From: an uncultured Oscillospiraceae bacterium
GTDB lineage: Bacteria; Bacillota; Clostridia; Oscillospirales; Ruminococcaceae
DNA: 5,673 nt
Assembly: GCA_950097605.1 (NCBI GenBank)
Contig: CATNEU010000114.1
Span: 1 to 5,673 of the forward strand
Direction: 5' to 3'
In this document: piece by piece, positions 1 to 4,690 of the stretch
Numbering within the stretch: position 1 is the first letter of the stretch
Layout: each line of letters opens with the position of its first letter
The notes under the pieces: model-generated
What the model saw: only the letters and a program-made list of their open reading frames with translations
Database searches by the model: none
Told to the model about the DNA's origin: nothing
Program-made: the position numbers and the translations under genes

Positions 1-2
1 CA

Positions 3-45
3 AAAAAGCAGGCCGATTGTTGAGAAAACAACCGGCCTGCTTTTT
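3..45. terminator. Rho-independent terminator, bidirectional
   Basis: Outer arms 3-15 and 33-45 are a perfect 13-bp inverted repeat (A5-GCAGGCCG against CGGCCTGC-T5). An inner stem, TTGTT 17-21 with AACAA 27-31, closes a 5-base loop. The A-tract and T-tract allow termination on either strand. No gene in the window reads into it from the right without another terminator first, so it most likely ends a plus-strand gene left of the window (inference). Confidence 0.8.
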
Positions 46-88
46 GTTGTTTGTAAAAAGTTTTTGTGTTATACTTTTGCACGTCCTG

Positions 89-120
89 CCGCCTACCGGG
101 CGCGCGGGCGGCGGTTTTTT
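89..120 (+). terminator. Second plus-strand terminator-like hairpin
   Basis: CCGCC (89-93) pairs with GGCGG (110-114), and CCG (96-98) with CGG (105-107) across a small internal loop. Six T residues follow at 115-120. It may back up the terminator at 3-45. An extended -10-like TGTTATACT at 67-75 lies just upstream with a poor -35, so a very short transcript ending here is possible but not supported further. Confidence 0.5.
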
Positions 121-124
121 GCAC

Positions 125-178
125 AAAAAAAGCCCGAGCAAGCCTGGAATGCACAGTGCAACATTCCGGCTTGCTCGG
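125..178 (-). terminator. Strong minus-strand rho-independent terminator
   Basis: CCGAGCAAGCC (134-144) plus GGAATG (146-151) pair with CATTCC (162-167) and GGCTTGCTCGG (168-178), leaving T145 bulged. That is a 17-bp stem with a 10-base loop. On the minus strand the stem is followed by seven T (the A-run at 125-131). It should end minus-strand transcription arriving from the right. The regulator operon has its own terminator at 452-493, so this one may be left from the broken frame at 217-450. Confidence 0.75.
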
Positions 179-207
179 ACATCTTAGAAAGAGATGGGCA
201 TATTCAA

Positions 208-260
208 GATGCGGCTTTATTTTGCCGCATCAAGGTTGCGGCGCGGAAGGGCTACGCCGC
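208..260. other. Two adjacent short hairpins
   Basis: GATGCGGC (208-215) and GCCGCATC (224-231) form a perfect 8-bp stem with an 8-base loop that contains the stop codon of the open frame at 217-450. GCGGCG (238-243) and CGCCGC (255-260) form a second stem. No T-tract follows either. Function is not evident. Confidence 0.4.
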
Positions 261-450
261 GGAGGATGGATGAATGGATATTATAGAATATTTTGAATGG
301 ATGCCCCTCTTGCAGGCGGCCGGTATTTGGACGCCCCATCCAATATTCCATGTCTTCATTATACAAGGTTAAAGGCGTTGTGTATAGTGGCAAATCATCC
401 AAAGATTTGGATAAAATATTGGCAATAACATGTCGAGCCAGAAAATTTTT
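217..450 (-). pseudogene. Possible 3' remnant of an unrecognised gene
   Basis: One minus-strand frame is open for about 77 codons and stops with TAA at 219-217, about 40 bp before the strong minus-strand terminator at 125-178. The composition is protein-like (for example YNEDMEYWMGRPNTG near the middle), and I do not recognise the family. No ATG with a ribosome binding site begins it; the first possible start is a TTG at 402-400 without a visible Shine-Dalgarno. The frame runs upstream into the terminator stem at 452-493 of the regulator gene. I infer that the 5' part was lost, perhaps when the regulator cassette arrived. It may equally be a chance open frame. Confidence 0.2.
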
Positions 451-451
451 T

Positions 452-493
452 ACAAAACAGACCGTGTGATGCTTTTCACACGGTCTGTTTTGT
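452..493 (-). terminator. Terminator of the RHH/XRE operon
   Basis: A perfect 18-bp inverted repeat: arms 452-469 and 476-493 with core ACCGTGTGA/TCACACGGT and a 6-base loop. The outer arms are A-rich and T-rich. On the minus strand the stem ends in TTTTGT followed by an A/T-rich run. It starts 4 bp after the stop codon of the XRE gene at 498, so it is the natural end of that transcript. The symmetry would also let it block plus-strand readthrough. Confidence 0.8.
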
Positions 494-497
494 GTAT

Positions 498-710
498 CTA
501 ATAGTTTCTTTTGGGATTGTTGGTAAGCTCCAGCAAATAGTCAGTCGATACGCCATAAAACGTGGAGAGCTTTACAATTGCTTCCGCAGTAATGGAGATT
601 TCCCCGGACTCATATCGTGAATAGGTCTGCTGCACTACGCCCAGAAAATCGGCTAAATCCTTTTGGTCCAAATCCTTGTCATTCCTCAACAACTTTAATC
701 TTTCAAACAT
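498..710 (-). CDS. Small XRE/Cro-type HTH transcriptional regulator
   Basis: This 70-residue protein is little more than one lambda Cro/CI-type helix-turn-helix domain (HTH_3 family). Residues 4-9 form helix 1, QKDLADFLGV (16-25) helix 2, and QQTYSRYESGE (27-37) the recognition helix and following turn. AEAIVKLSTFYGVSTDYLLE (42-61) matches the usual last helices. It should bind operator DNA as a dimer and act as a repressor or Cro-like antagonist. No catalytic or sensor domain is present. The ATG at 710-708 lies inside the last codons of the upstream RHH gene (8-bp overlap, ATG and the upstream stop sharing GATGTTTGA), which implies translational coupling. A terminator follows directly. The AT-rich composition contrasts with the tsaD region and suggests transfer. 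The fold is certain; the target is not known. Confidence 0.88.
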   Translation of the reverse strand: MFERLKLLRNDKDLDQKDLADFLGVVQQTYSRYESGEISITAEAIVKLSTFYGVSTDYLLELTNNPKRNY

Positions 711-867
711 CCTGGCGAAGTTTCCTTTCTTGTTCGTTTACAAATTTATAAAGTAAAGTTTCCACTTGATTTGTCAAGCTTCTATTGTCCTTTTGTCCGT
801 AATATCGAATTTTCTCTACGAGCTCGTCTGATAAGCGAAAGCTATATACTTTTTTTGGTTGACCCAT
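703..867 (-). CDS. Ribbon-helix-helix (Arc/CopG-like) small regulator
   Basis: A 54-residue protein, read by hand from the minus strand: ATG at 867-865, stop TGA at 705-703. It starts MGQPKKVYSFRLSDELVEK. VYSFRL (7-12) fits the DNA-contacting beta strand of the RHH fold. SDELVEKIRYYG (13-24) fits helix A, and NRSLTNQVETLLYKFV (28-43) helix B, with the Ser-Leu-Thr N-cap typical of Arc/MetJ/CopG proteins. Such proteins dimerise through the strand and usually repress their own promoter. The start is backed by GAGGTG about 6 bases upstream of the ATG. The 3' end overlaps the XRE gene by 8 bp. Dyads just upstream (885-899, 901-916) are candidate operators. It could be an orphan antitoxin-like repressor, but no toxin-like partner is seen. 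Confidence 0.8.
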   Translation of the reverse strand: MGQPKKVYSFRLSDELVEKIRYYGQKDNRSLTNQVETLLYKFVNEQERKLRQDV

Positions 868-884
868 TTCATCACCTCATAAAA

Positions 885-899
885 TAATACTTCGTATTA
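885..899. promoter_or_regulatory. Dyad at the RHH gene promoter, candidate operator
   Basis: TAATAC (885-890), spacer ttc, GTATTA (894-899) is a perfect 6-bp dyad ending 18 bp before the RHH start codon. On the minus strand a weak promoter can be drawn, with -35 TTGCAT at 922-917 and, 17 bases on, -10 TAATAC at 899-894. The dyad would then cover the -10. A second dyad, GTTA-N8-TAAC (901-916), lies between the two boxes. RHH proteins usually bind such short dyads in their own promoters. Confidence 0.4.
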
Positions 900-963
900 C
901 GTTACCCTGCGATAACATGCAAAGTAAACGTTGCAATACATCTTACTACATTGTAATATGGAC

Positions 964-993
964 TTGTAAATATTATATGTCGAAAAATAATAT
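964..993 (+). promoter_or_regulatory. Candidate promoter of the plus-strand XRE gene
   Basis: TTGTAA (964-969, 4 of 6 to consensus) and TAATAT (988-993, 4 of 6) are separated by 18 bases. The -10 falls between the half-sites of the TCGAAAA dyad. A second possible pair is TTGTAA 951-956 with TATATG 974-979 at 17 bases. The choice between them is not certain. Either gives a leader of more than 100 bases before the ATG at 1137. Confidence 0.35.
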
Positions 994-1007
994 TTTCGAT
1001 CGAAAAT
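980..1007. promoter_or_regulatory. Triple TCGAAAA half-site operator with a perfect 16-bp palindrome
   Basis: Positions 992-1007 read ATTTTCGATCGAAAAT, a perfect 16-bp palindrome. A third half-site TCGAAAA at 980-986 pairs with TTTTCGA at 993-999 as an overlapping dyad with a 6-base spacer. The three evenly arranged half-sites overlap the candidate -10 and start point of the plus-strand XRE promoter. This suits cooperative binding by one of the two HTH proteins encoded nearby (inference). Confidence 0.6.
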
Positions 1008-1136
1008 GTTGTTCTCCGCGTAATATTCTGAACTACAGGAAATTTTTTTGGAGTTTGCGACAAGACTGTAAGATTCTGATTAACGCAGACTGGGAAGAAC
1101 TGTGCAAATCTGCTAATATAAATGTGGTGATAAGCA

Positions 1137-1508
1137 ATGGCAGTTGATTGGTTAGCGATTGGAAAGCGCGTTCAGAAAGAACGCATGAAACATGGTTGGA
1201 CACAGGATGAATTTGCAGAGATATGCGGATTCACGGGAAGAGGCTATATCAGCAGGGTGGAAAACGGAAAAGCCGTCTATGGAGTCAAAACACTTTTTGC
1301 GATGGCAGAAAAACTGGGAATTTCGCCGGCCTATTTGCTGGATGCAAGCGTTCCATCCGATACGCCATTCGGATGGCCGGAACTTGCAGAGCAGGCGAAA
1401 GATCTGGATCCCGAGCAAAAGAAAATGGTCACTTGGTTCATTGAGGGTTTAACGGACCACGATCGAAAACTGCAAGAACGCCTTTTGTCCGACGATTTTG
1501 GCTTATGA
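1137..1508 (+). CDS. XRE-family HTH transcriptional regulator
   Basis: A 123-residue DNA-binding protein. The N-terminal HTH_3 domain covers roughly residues 6-70: IGKRVQKERMKHG (helix 1), TQDEFAEICGF (22-32, helix 2), GRGYISRVENGK (34-45, recognition helix and turn), and VKTLFAMAEKLGISPAYLLD (50-69). The C-terminal half (about 70-123) is polar and probably helical, with a PEQKKMVTWFIEGL segment that may dimerise. No peptidase triad of the LexA/CI type is visible, so SOS-type self-cleavage is unlikely. The ATG at 1137 is chosen because GGTGA (1126-1130) lies 6 bases before it. It diverges from the RHH/XRE pair across the operator region and is followed after 26 bp by a long inverted repeat. 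It is probably an autoregulated repressor of the cassette. The target is unknown. Confidence 0.88.
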   Translation: MAVDWLAIGKRVQKERMKHGWTQDEFAEICGFTGRGYISRVENGKAVYGVKTLFAMAEKLGISPAYLLDASVPSDTPFGWPELAEQAKDLDPEQKKMVTWFIEGLTDHDRKLQERLLSDDFGL

Positions 1509-1534
1509 GGATGAGGACAACCGCCAGTTGTTCA

Positions 1535-1651
1535 CCAAACGGAAAAGAGCAGGGCGGCACTCGCCTTATGCAGCAGGCGACAGCAAAAACCACCTCTGGT
1601 TTTCCATATTCTAAGCCTTTTGCCGCCCTGCTCCTTGCCGTTTGGAACGGC
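1535..1651. repeat. 111-bp inverted-repeat element with two internal hairpins
   Basis: Arms 1535-1559 and 1621-1645 are 25 bp each and match at 23 positions; mismatches lie 9 and 12 bases in. The arms begin CCAAACGG and end GAGCAGGGCGGCA. Inside are TCGCCT/AGGCGA (1561-1566/1575-1580) and AAAACCA/TGGTTTT (1586-1592/1597-1603, loop CCTC), giving a three-way junction. At the right base GCCGTT-TGG-AACGGC (1637-1651) is a perfect hairpin that competes with the outer arm. It starts 26 bp after the XRE stop codon. It could be a terminator, a structured RNA or a small non-autonomous repeat. No target-site duplication or clean T-tract settles this. Confidence 0.65.
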
Positions 1652-1660
1652 ATGCATGCA

Positions 1661-1742
1661 TTTTCTGTGTTTTCCTTCCTTTTCTGTTTTTCTTATTTTC
1701 TTTTCTTTTTATTTGTTTTCCTCCAATTGTTCCCCCCTTTTT
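1661..1742 (+). other. Polypyrimidine tract
   Basis: By hand count 73 of 82 bases are C or T, mostly T. The tract lies between the inverted-repeat element and the tsaD terminator. A plus-strand frame through it reads as a run of Phe and Leu resembling a membrane helix, which is a composition artefact. It may help termination of plus-strand transcripts from the XRE gene (inference). Confidence 0.5.
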
Positions 1743-1745
1743 CGG

Positions 1746-1793
1746 AACAAAAGGCAAAGGCCGTCCCGTTTATAAAAACGGGACGGCCTTTGC
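1746..1793 (-). terminator. Terminator of the phosphatase-rimI-tsaD operon
   Basis: A perfect 17-bp inverted repeat, 1754-1770 with 1777-1793, with core GGCCGTCCCGTT and a 6-base loop. On the minus strand it is followed by CC and TTTTGTT. It lies 29 bp after the tsaD stop codon and is the clear end of that operon. Confidence 0.85.
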
Positions 1794-1822
1794 TGTATAG
1801 GGAAATGCTGGATTACCGTGTG

Positions 1823-2839
1823 TTATCGCTCGATGGACAGGCTCGCAACCGCGTTTAAATCCATCGAAGCCGTGTTGCCGGCGCGGAACTCGTAATATCC
1901 CTGTGCGCCGACCATCGCCGCGTTGTCCCCACAAAGCGAGAGCGGCGGCATGTACAGCGCCACTTCCTGCGTTTCGCAGGCGGCCTGCATGCGCGCCCGC
2001 AGCCCCGAATTGGCGCTCACGCCGCCCGCGAGCACCAGCGTCTTTGCGCGGGTTTCGGCCGCGGCGGCCATGGTGCGGGAAACCAGAATTTCGCTCACCG
2101 CGTCCTGAAACGCGGCGGCAACGTCCTCCTTCACAACCGCCTCGCCCTTCTGGCCGGCGTTGTGGATCAGGTTGACCACGGCGGTCTTCAGCCCCGAAAA
2201 GCTGAAGTCGTAGGGGCTGCCGACCACCTTGGGCCGCGGCAGCTTGTAATGCGTCTTGTCCCCCCGTTTCGCGGCGCGGTCGATCTCCACACCGCCCGGA
2301 TAGGGATAGCCCAGCGCGCGCGCGGCCTTGTCGTAGGCCTCGCCCGCCGCATCGTCCCGCGTGCGGCCCAGCACGCGAAATTCCGTATAGGACTGCACTT
2401 CTATAATATGGCTGTGCCCGCCCGATACGACCAGGCAGAGAAAGGGCGGCTCCAGCGATGGATGCGCTATGTAGTTTGCTGCAATGTGCGACCGCAGATG
2501 GTGCACGGGAATCAGCGGTTTGTTTTTCGCAAGCGCGATGCCCTTGGCAAAATTCACGCCGATCAGCAGCGCGCCGATCAGCCCGGGCGCATAGGTCACT
2601 GCAACCGCATCGATCCCGTCAAGCGAGACTCCCGCGTCGGACAATGCCTTATCCGCCACGCCGGTGATGGCCTCCGCATGGCGGCGCGAGGCGATTTCCG
2701 GCACCACCCCGCCATACAGCCGGTGCTCCTCCACCTGGGAGGCGATAACGGAAGACAGCACCCGCCGCCCGTCCTCGACCACGGCACAGGCCGTTTCGTC
2801 ACAGGAAGATTCTATTGCAAATATCTTCAAAGTATACAC
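1823..2839 (-). CDS. tsaD: tRNA N6-adenosine threonylcarbamoyltransferase TsaD
   Basis: TsaD (YgjD/Kae1/Gcp family) transfers the threonylcarbamoyl group from threonylcarbamoyl-AMP to A37 of tRNAs reading ANN codons. In bacteria it acts in the cytosol with TsaB and TsaE. At 338 residues it has full family length. ASKHA-fold signatures are intact: IESSCDETACAVV (9-21), metal-binding HHLRSH with H114 and H118, VVSGGHSHI (137-145), DDAAGEAYDK (162-171), GGVSANSGLR (272-281), and CGDNAAM with D305. The longest frame starts at GTG 2839, 7 bp after the rimI stop. A TTG three codons in (2830) would give the more usual N-terminus KIFAIESSCDET and has AGAGAAGTG at better spacing, so the true start may be 2830. 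It is the last gene of the operon. tsaB and tsaE, often adjacent in Bacillota, are not here. Confidence 0.97.
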   Translation of the reverse strand: MYTLKIFAIESSCDETACAVVEDGRRVLSSVIASQVEEHRLYGGVVPEIASRRHAEAITGVADKALSDAGVSLDGIDAVAVTYAPGLIGALLIGVNFAKGIALAKNKPLIPVHHLRSHIAANYIAHPSLEPPFLCLVVSGGHSHIIEVQSYTEFRVLGRTRDDAAGEAYDKAARALGYPYPGGVEIDRAAKRGDKTHYKLPRPKVVGSPYDFSFSGLKTAVVNLIHNAGQKGEAVVKEDVAAAFQDAVSEILVSRTMAAAAETRAKTLVLAGGVSANSGLRARMQAACETQEVALYMPPLSLCGDNAAMVGAQGYYEFRAGNTASMDLNAVASLSIER

Positions 2840-2846
2840 TTCTCTT

Positions 2847-3302
2847 TCAAAAGGTTTTGGTCATGAGCAGCGCATCCTCGGTCGGGTTGACATAAAACCC
2901 GTGCCGCCGTCCGACAGGCTCGAAGCCCTGGCGTTCATAAAACTCGATGGCGACCCGGTTGGACTCGCGCACCTCCAGCGTAATCGAGACCACGTCGTTT
3001 TTTTTCGCGTATTTATAAAACTGCTTGAGCAGACGGGTTGCAAGTCCGTTTTGCCGGTAAGGCGCGGCCACGGCAATGTTGTTGATATACAGCTCGTCAA
3101 CAATGTGATGCGCGTCGGCATAACCTGCCGTCTCGCCGTCGACGACCGCCACAAACACCACGGCCAGCGGGTTGGATAGCTCCGCGAGATAGGCGTCGTA
3201 CGACCAGGGATTGGGGAAGCATTCCCGTTCAATCTCGGATATTCTCTCAACATGGCACGGGGCCAGCGGTACGATCTCCACGCACCCAGGGTAATCGTCC
3301 AT
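2847..3302 (-). CDS. rimI: Ribosomal protein bS18 alanine N-acetyltransferase RimI
   Basis: This GNAT-family enzyme uses acetyl-CoA to acetylate the N-terminal alanine of ribosomal protein S18; Clostridial homologues may act on more substrates. It has 151 residues, the usual size. FPNPWS (29-34) is the RimI N-terminal signature. Motif A is NNIAVAAPYRQNGLA (74-88), with RQNGLA binding the acetyl-CoA pyrophosphate. LEVRESN (109-115) and EFYERQGF (120-127) form motif B. E110 and Y122 have the same 12-residue spacing as the catalytic Glu and Tyr of Salmonella RimI. YVNPTEDALLM (137-147) is the typical C-terminal segment. ATG at 3302 has AGGAGG 5 bases upstream. It lies 69 bp after the phosphatase gene and 7 bp before tsaD. 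rimI-tsaD adjacency is common in Bacillota and fits co-transcription. Confidence 0.93.
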   Translation of the reverse strand: MDDYPGCVEIVPLAPCHVERISEIERECFPNPWSYDAYLAELSNPLAVVFVAVVDGETAGYADAHHIVDELYINNIAVAAPYRQNGLATRLLKQFYKYAKKNDVVSITLEVRESNRVAIEFYERQGFEPVGRRHGFYVNPTEDALLMTKTF

Positions 3303-3371
3303 AACGTCCTCCTGTTTTCACAAATTCAAAATACTGCCTCGCGGCGGGAGACGCGCCCCCACAGGTCCGCG

Positions 3372-3797
3372 CTACAGAATGTGTTTTTCTATATACTCTT
3401 TGAGATAGTCCCGGCAGTCCCGGTAGGCCTGCAGGTCCTGCCCATAGGGGTCCGGCACGCCGGCGCCAAGGATATTCACATGCGCTGCGCAGTCGGGATA
3501 CAACTGGCTGATCAGCATGCGGTGGGTCGGGCTCATCACATACAGCTCGTCCGCCCAGCGGATCAACTGCTCGTCCAGCCGCTTCGCACGGTGTTTTTTA
3601 ATGCTGTCGATTCCAAGCTCCTCCAGCGCGCGGACGGCGTTTTGGCTGGCGGGGTCGCCGCTCTGCGCGGCGATGCCGGCGCTATCGCATGCATAATCGT
3701 CCCGCCGTCCTTGCTGTTCCGCAAGGTCCAGAAGCAGGTGCTTTGCCATAGGGCTTCTGCAGGTGTTCCCTGTGCAAACAAATACGATCTTTTTCAA
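3372..3797 (-). CDS. Low-molecular-weight phosphatase, probable protein-arginine phosphatase (YwlE-like)
   Basis: A 141-residue cytosolic phosphatase of the LMW-PTP family. The P-loop CTGNTCRS (8-15) supplies nucleophile C8 and R14. VPDPYG supplies the general acid D116. In Bacillus subtilis YwlE, a threonine at the P-loop position matching T12 here selects phospho-arginine; tyrosine phosphatases usually have isoleucine or another bulky residue there. This predicts reversal of McsB-type protein-arginine phosphorylation (established for YwlE, inferred here). Length and the rest of the fold (DSAG 38-41, ELYVMSPTHRM 84-94) are normal. The start is a TTG at 3797-3795, chosen because AAAGGTG lies 7 bases upstream and the protein begins KKIVFVCTGN as in the family. 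A promoter lies about 100 bp upstream. It is the first gene of the operon with rimI and tsaD. Confidence 0.9.
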   Translation of the reverse strand: MKKIVFVCTGNTCRSPMAKHLLLDLAEQQGRRDDYACDSAGIAAQSGDPASQNAVRALEELGIDSIKKHRAKRLDEQLIRWADELYVMSPTHRMLISQLYPDCAAHVNILGAGVPDPYGQDLQAYRDCRDYLKEYIEKHIL

Positions 3798-3897
3798 TTT
3801 TCTTCACCTTTTTATACAAATGCCGCCCCGGCCACCGCCGCGGGCGATCCGTTGTCTATATGGTATGTCCATACTCGCGCAGCACATGCTGCTTACT

Positions 3898-3926
3898 ATA
3901 TTAATATAAACGATAGCGGCCGTCAA
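3898..3926 (-). promoter_or_regulatory. Promoter of the phosphatase-rimI-tsaD operon
   Basis: On the minus strand TTGACG (3926-3921, 5 of 6 to consensus) is followed after exactly 17 bases by TAATAT (3903-3898, 4 of 6). Transcription would begin near 3890, giving a leader of about 90 bases before the TTG start. The leader contains a small GCAGCA-TG-TGCTGC hairpin (3880-3893). The promoter lies in the vanZ-phosphatase gap, so vanZ is probably a separate unit. Confidence 0.65.
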
Positions 3927-3981
3927 ATAAAGTAGAAAATTATAAACATTCCATTTACGGGCAGTTCACAATAAAATAGCT

Positions 3982-4006
3982 GCTGCACAGGGCGCAGCCC
4001 GCGCGC
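3982..4006 (-). terminator. Weak terminator-like hairpin after vanZ
   Basis: On the minus strand, GCTGC and GCAGC (3998-3994 and 3986-3982) form a 5-bp stem 8 bp after the vanZ stop codon. It is followed by AGCTATTTTATT. It is short with an imperfect T-tract, so termination here is only a possibility. Confidence 0.3.
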
Positions 4007-4513
4007 TTACATATGAAACCGCATCTTGCCTGAGGAGTAGCGGCTGAACCGGGTCCGGCGGTTTTTGAGCACCAGCAGATAGACGATGCTTGCAAGCAGC
4101 ACCGCCAGCGCAACGCCGCTGAAATCCAGCAGCACATCCGACACCATCGAGCCCCTGCCCTCCACAAACGACTGGATGTATTCGTCCACAACCGCCACGC
4201 TCATACCAATGAAGAGGTTATAGATATAAAAGTGCCGCAGTTGGAACCGGAAGGCGGCACAGGTTAGAAACAATAGCAGTCCCAACAGGCTGTATTCGGT
4301 GAAATGCGCGGCCTTGCGCAGGATGTGGTTGAGCTGATCCAGGTCGGGCGCGCTGCCGGTGACGCCGCTGAGGATATTGGCGAAGAATTTGGCGATGCCG
4401 GTGCTGGTCCCGTCCGAGACCACCGCGGGCTGCAACGAGTTTGCCCAGATGAAGCAGGTAAACAGCACGGTCAGGCTGAGCAGCCCCCAGCGGATGAAGC
4501 GTTGTTTGTCCAT
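4007..4513 (-). CDS. VanZ-like family membrane protein
   Basis: A 168-residue membrane protein of the VanZ-like family (named from teicoplanin-resistance VanZ; the biochemical role of most members is not settled). Hydrophobic spans fit four helices near residues 9-25, 75-91, 97-110 and 130-148. Family motifs are intact: LRKAAHFTEYSLLG (65-78), with R66, H70 and E73, and DEYIQSFVEGRGSMVSD (110-126) followed by D130 and G133, the D-E-x2-Q-x4-G-R pattern. The Arg/Lys-rich C-terminus (150-165) suggests a cytoplasmic tail. ATG at 4513 has AGAGGGG just upstream. It lies 210 bp before the phosphatase gene with a promoter between. Its own promoter is unclear; a 270-bp repeat-rich stretch precedes it. 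It should not be read as a glycopeptide-resistance gene, since no van ligase or dehydrogenase genes are present. Confidence 0.88.
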   Translation of the reverse strand: MDKQRFIRWGLLSLTVLFTCFIWANSLQPAVVSDGTSTGIAKFFANILSGVTGSAPDLDQLNHILRKAAHFTEYSLLGLLLFLTCAAFRFQLRHFYIYNLFIGMSVAVVDEYIQSFVEGRGSMVSDVLLDFSGVALAVLLASIVYLLVLKNRRTRFSRYSSGKMRFHM

Positions 4514-4578
4514 GATACCCCTCTTTCCAATACATTATGTGTAGAAATAAAACTGCACCCTGTGTAAAAACTGCCTGC

Positions 4579-4667
4579 CACGCGGGGCGGCATTGTGCAT
4601 CCGGGCGGGAGGGAACCGCAGTTCCCGGACCGCCCTGCACAGGAATCGAATAATAACCGCTTTGCGG
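4579..4667. repeat. 89-bp tandem repeat, copy 1
   Basis: It matches copy 2 (4691-4779) at 86 of 89 positions, with a period of 112 bp. The unit folds as a nested hairpin: TGTGCA/TGCACA outer, GGGCGG/CCGCCC middle, GGGAAC-CGCA-GTTCCC at the tip. It then starts a second stem, AATAACCGC. Here the second stem is cut short after GCGG, unlike copy 2, so this copy looks like a truncated duplicate. It lies within the presumed vanZ leader. Confidence 0.8.
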
Positions 4668-4690
4668 CCATGACGTCTCGGCGTGCTGCG

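Larger units (their letters stand above)
868..1136. promoter_or_regulatory. Divergent regulatory region between regulators
   Basis: This 269-bp, AT-rich gap separates the minus-strand RHH/XRE operon from the plus-strand XRE gene. It holds no credible gene, although a 76-codon plus frame runs through it without a ribosome binding site. It holds several inverted repeats, listed separately, and candidate promoters for both directions. The arrangement is typical of genetic switches in phages and integrative elements, where two divergent repressors share operators (established knowledge; its application here is inference). Confidence 0.6.

Noticed and set aside
46..80. Promoter with extended -10 TGTTATACT
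   Set aside because: The -35 is poor and transcription would run straight into the hairpin at 89-120. No gene would be served.
498..867. Toxin-antitoxin pair
   Set aside because: The RHH protein is antitoxin-like, but its partner is a plain HTH domain without a toxin fold.
917..1147. 76-codon plus frame in the divergent regulatory region
   Set aside because: It covers the operator dyads, overlaps the XRE start, has no Shine-Dalgarno and shows no recognisable domain.
1505..1858. 117-codon plus frame resembling a small membrane protein
   Set aside because: It runs through the inverted repeat, the polypyrimidine tract and the tsaD terminator, then antisense into tsaD. The Phe/Leu run is due to the T-rich tract and there is no ribosome binding site.
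2162..2866. 234-codon plus frame opposite tsaD
   Set aside because: It is an antisense shadow of a GC-rich gene whose minus-strand product is certain.
3798..3890. Riboswitch or T-box leader before the phosphatase gene
   Set aside because: The leader is only about 90 bases with small hairpins. No T-box or known aptamer motif is visible.
4007..4513. Glycopeptide resistance locus
   Set aside because: VanZ-family proteins are widespread in Clostridia, and no vanH, vanA/B or vanX-like gene is present.
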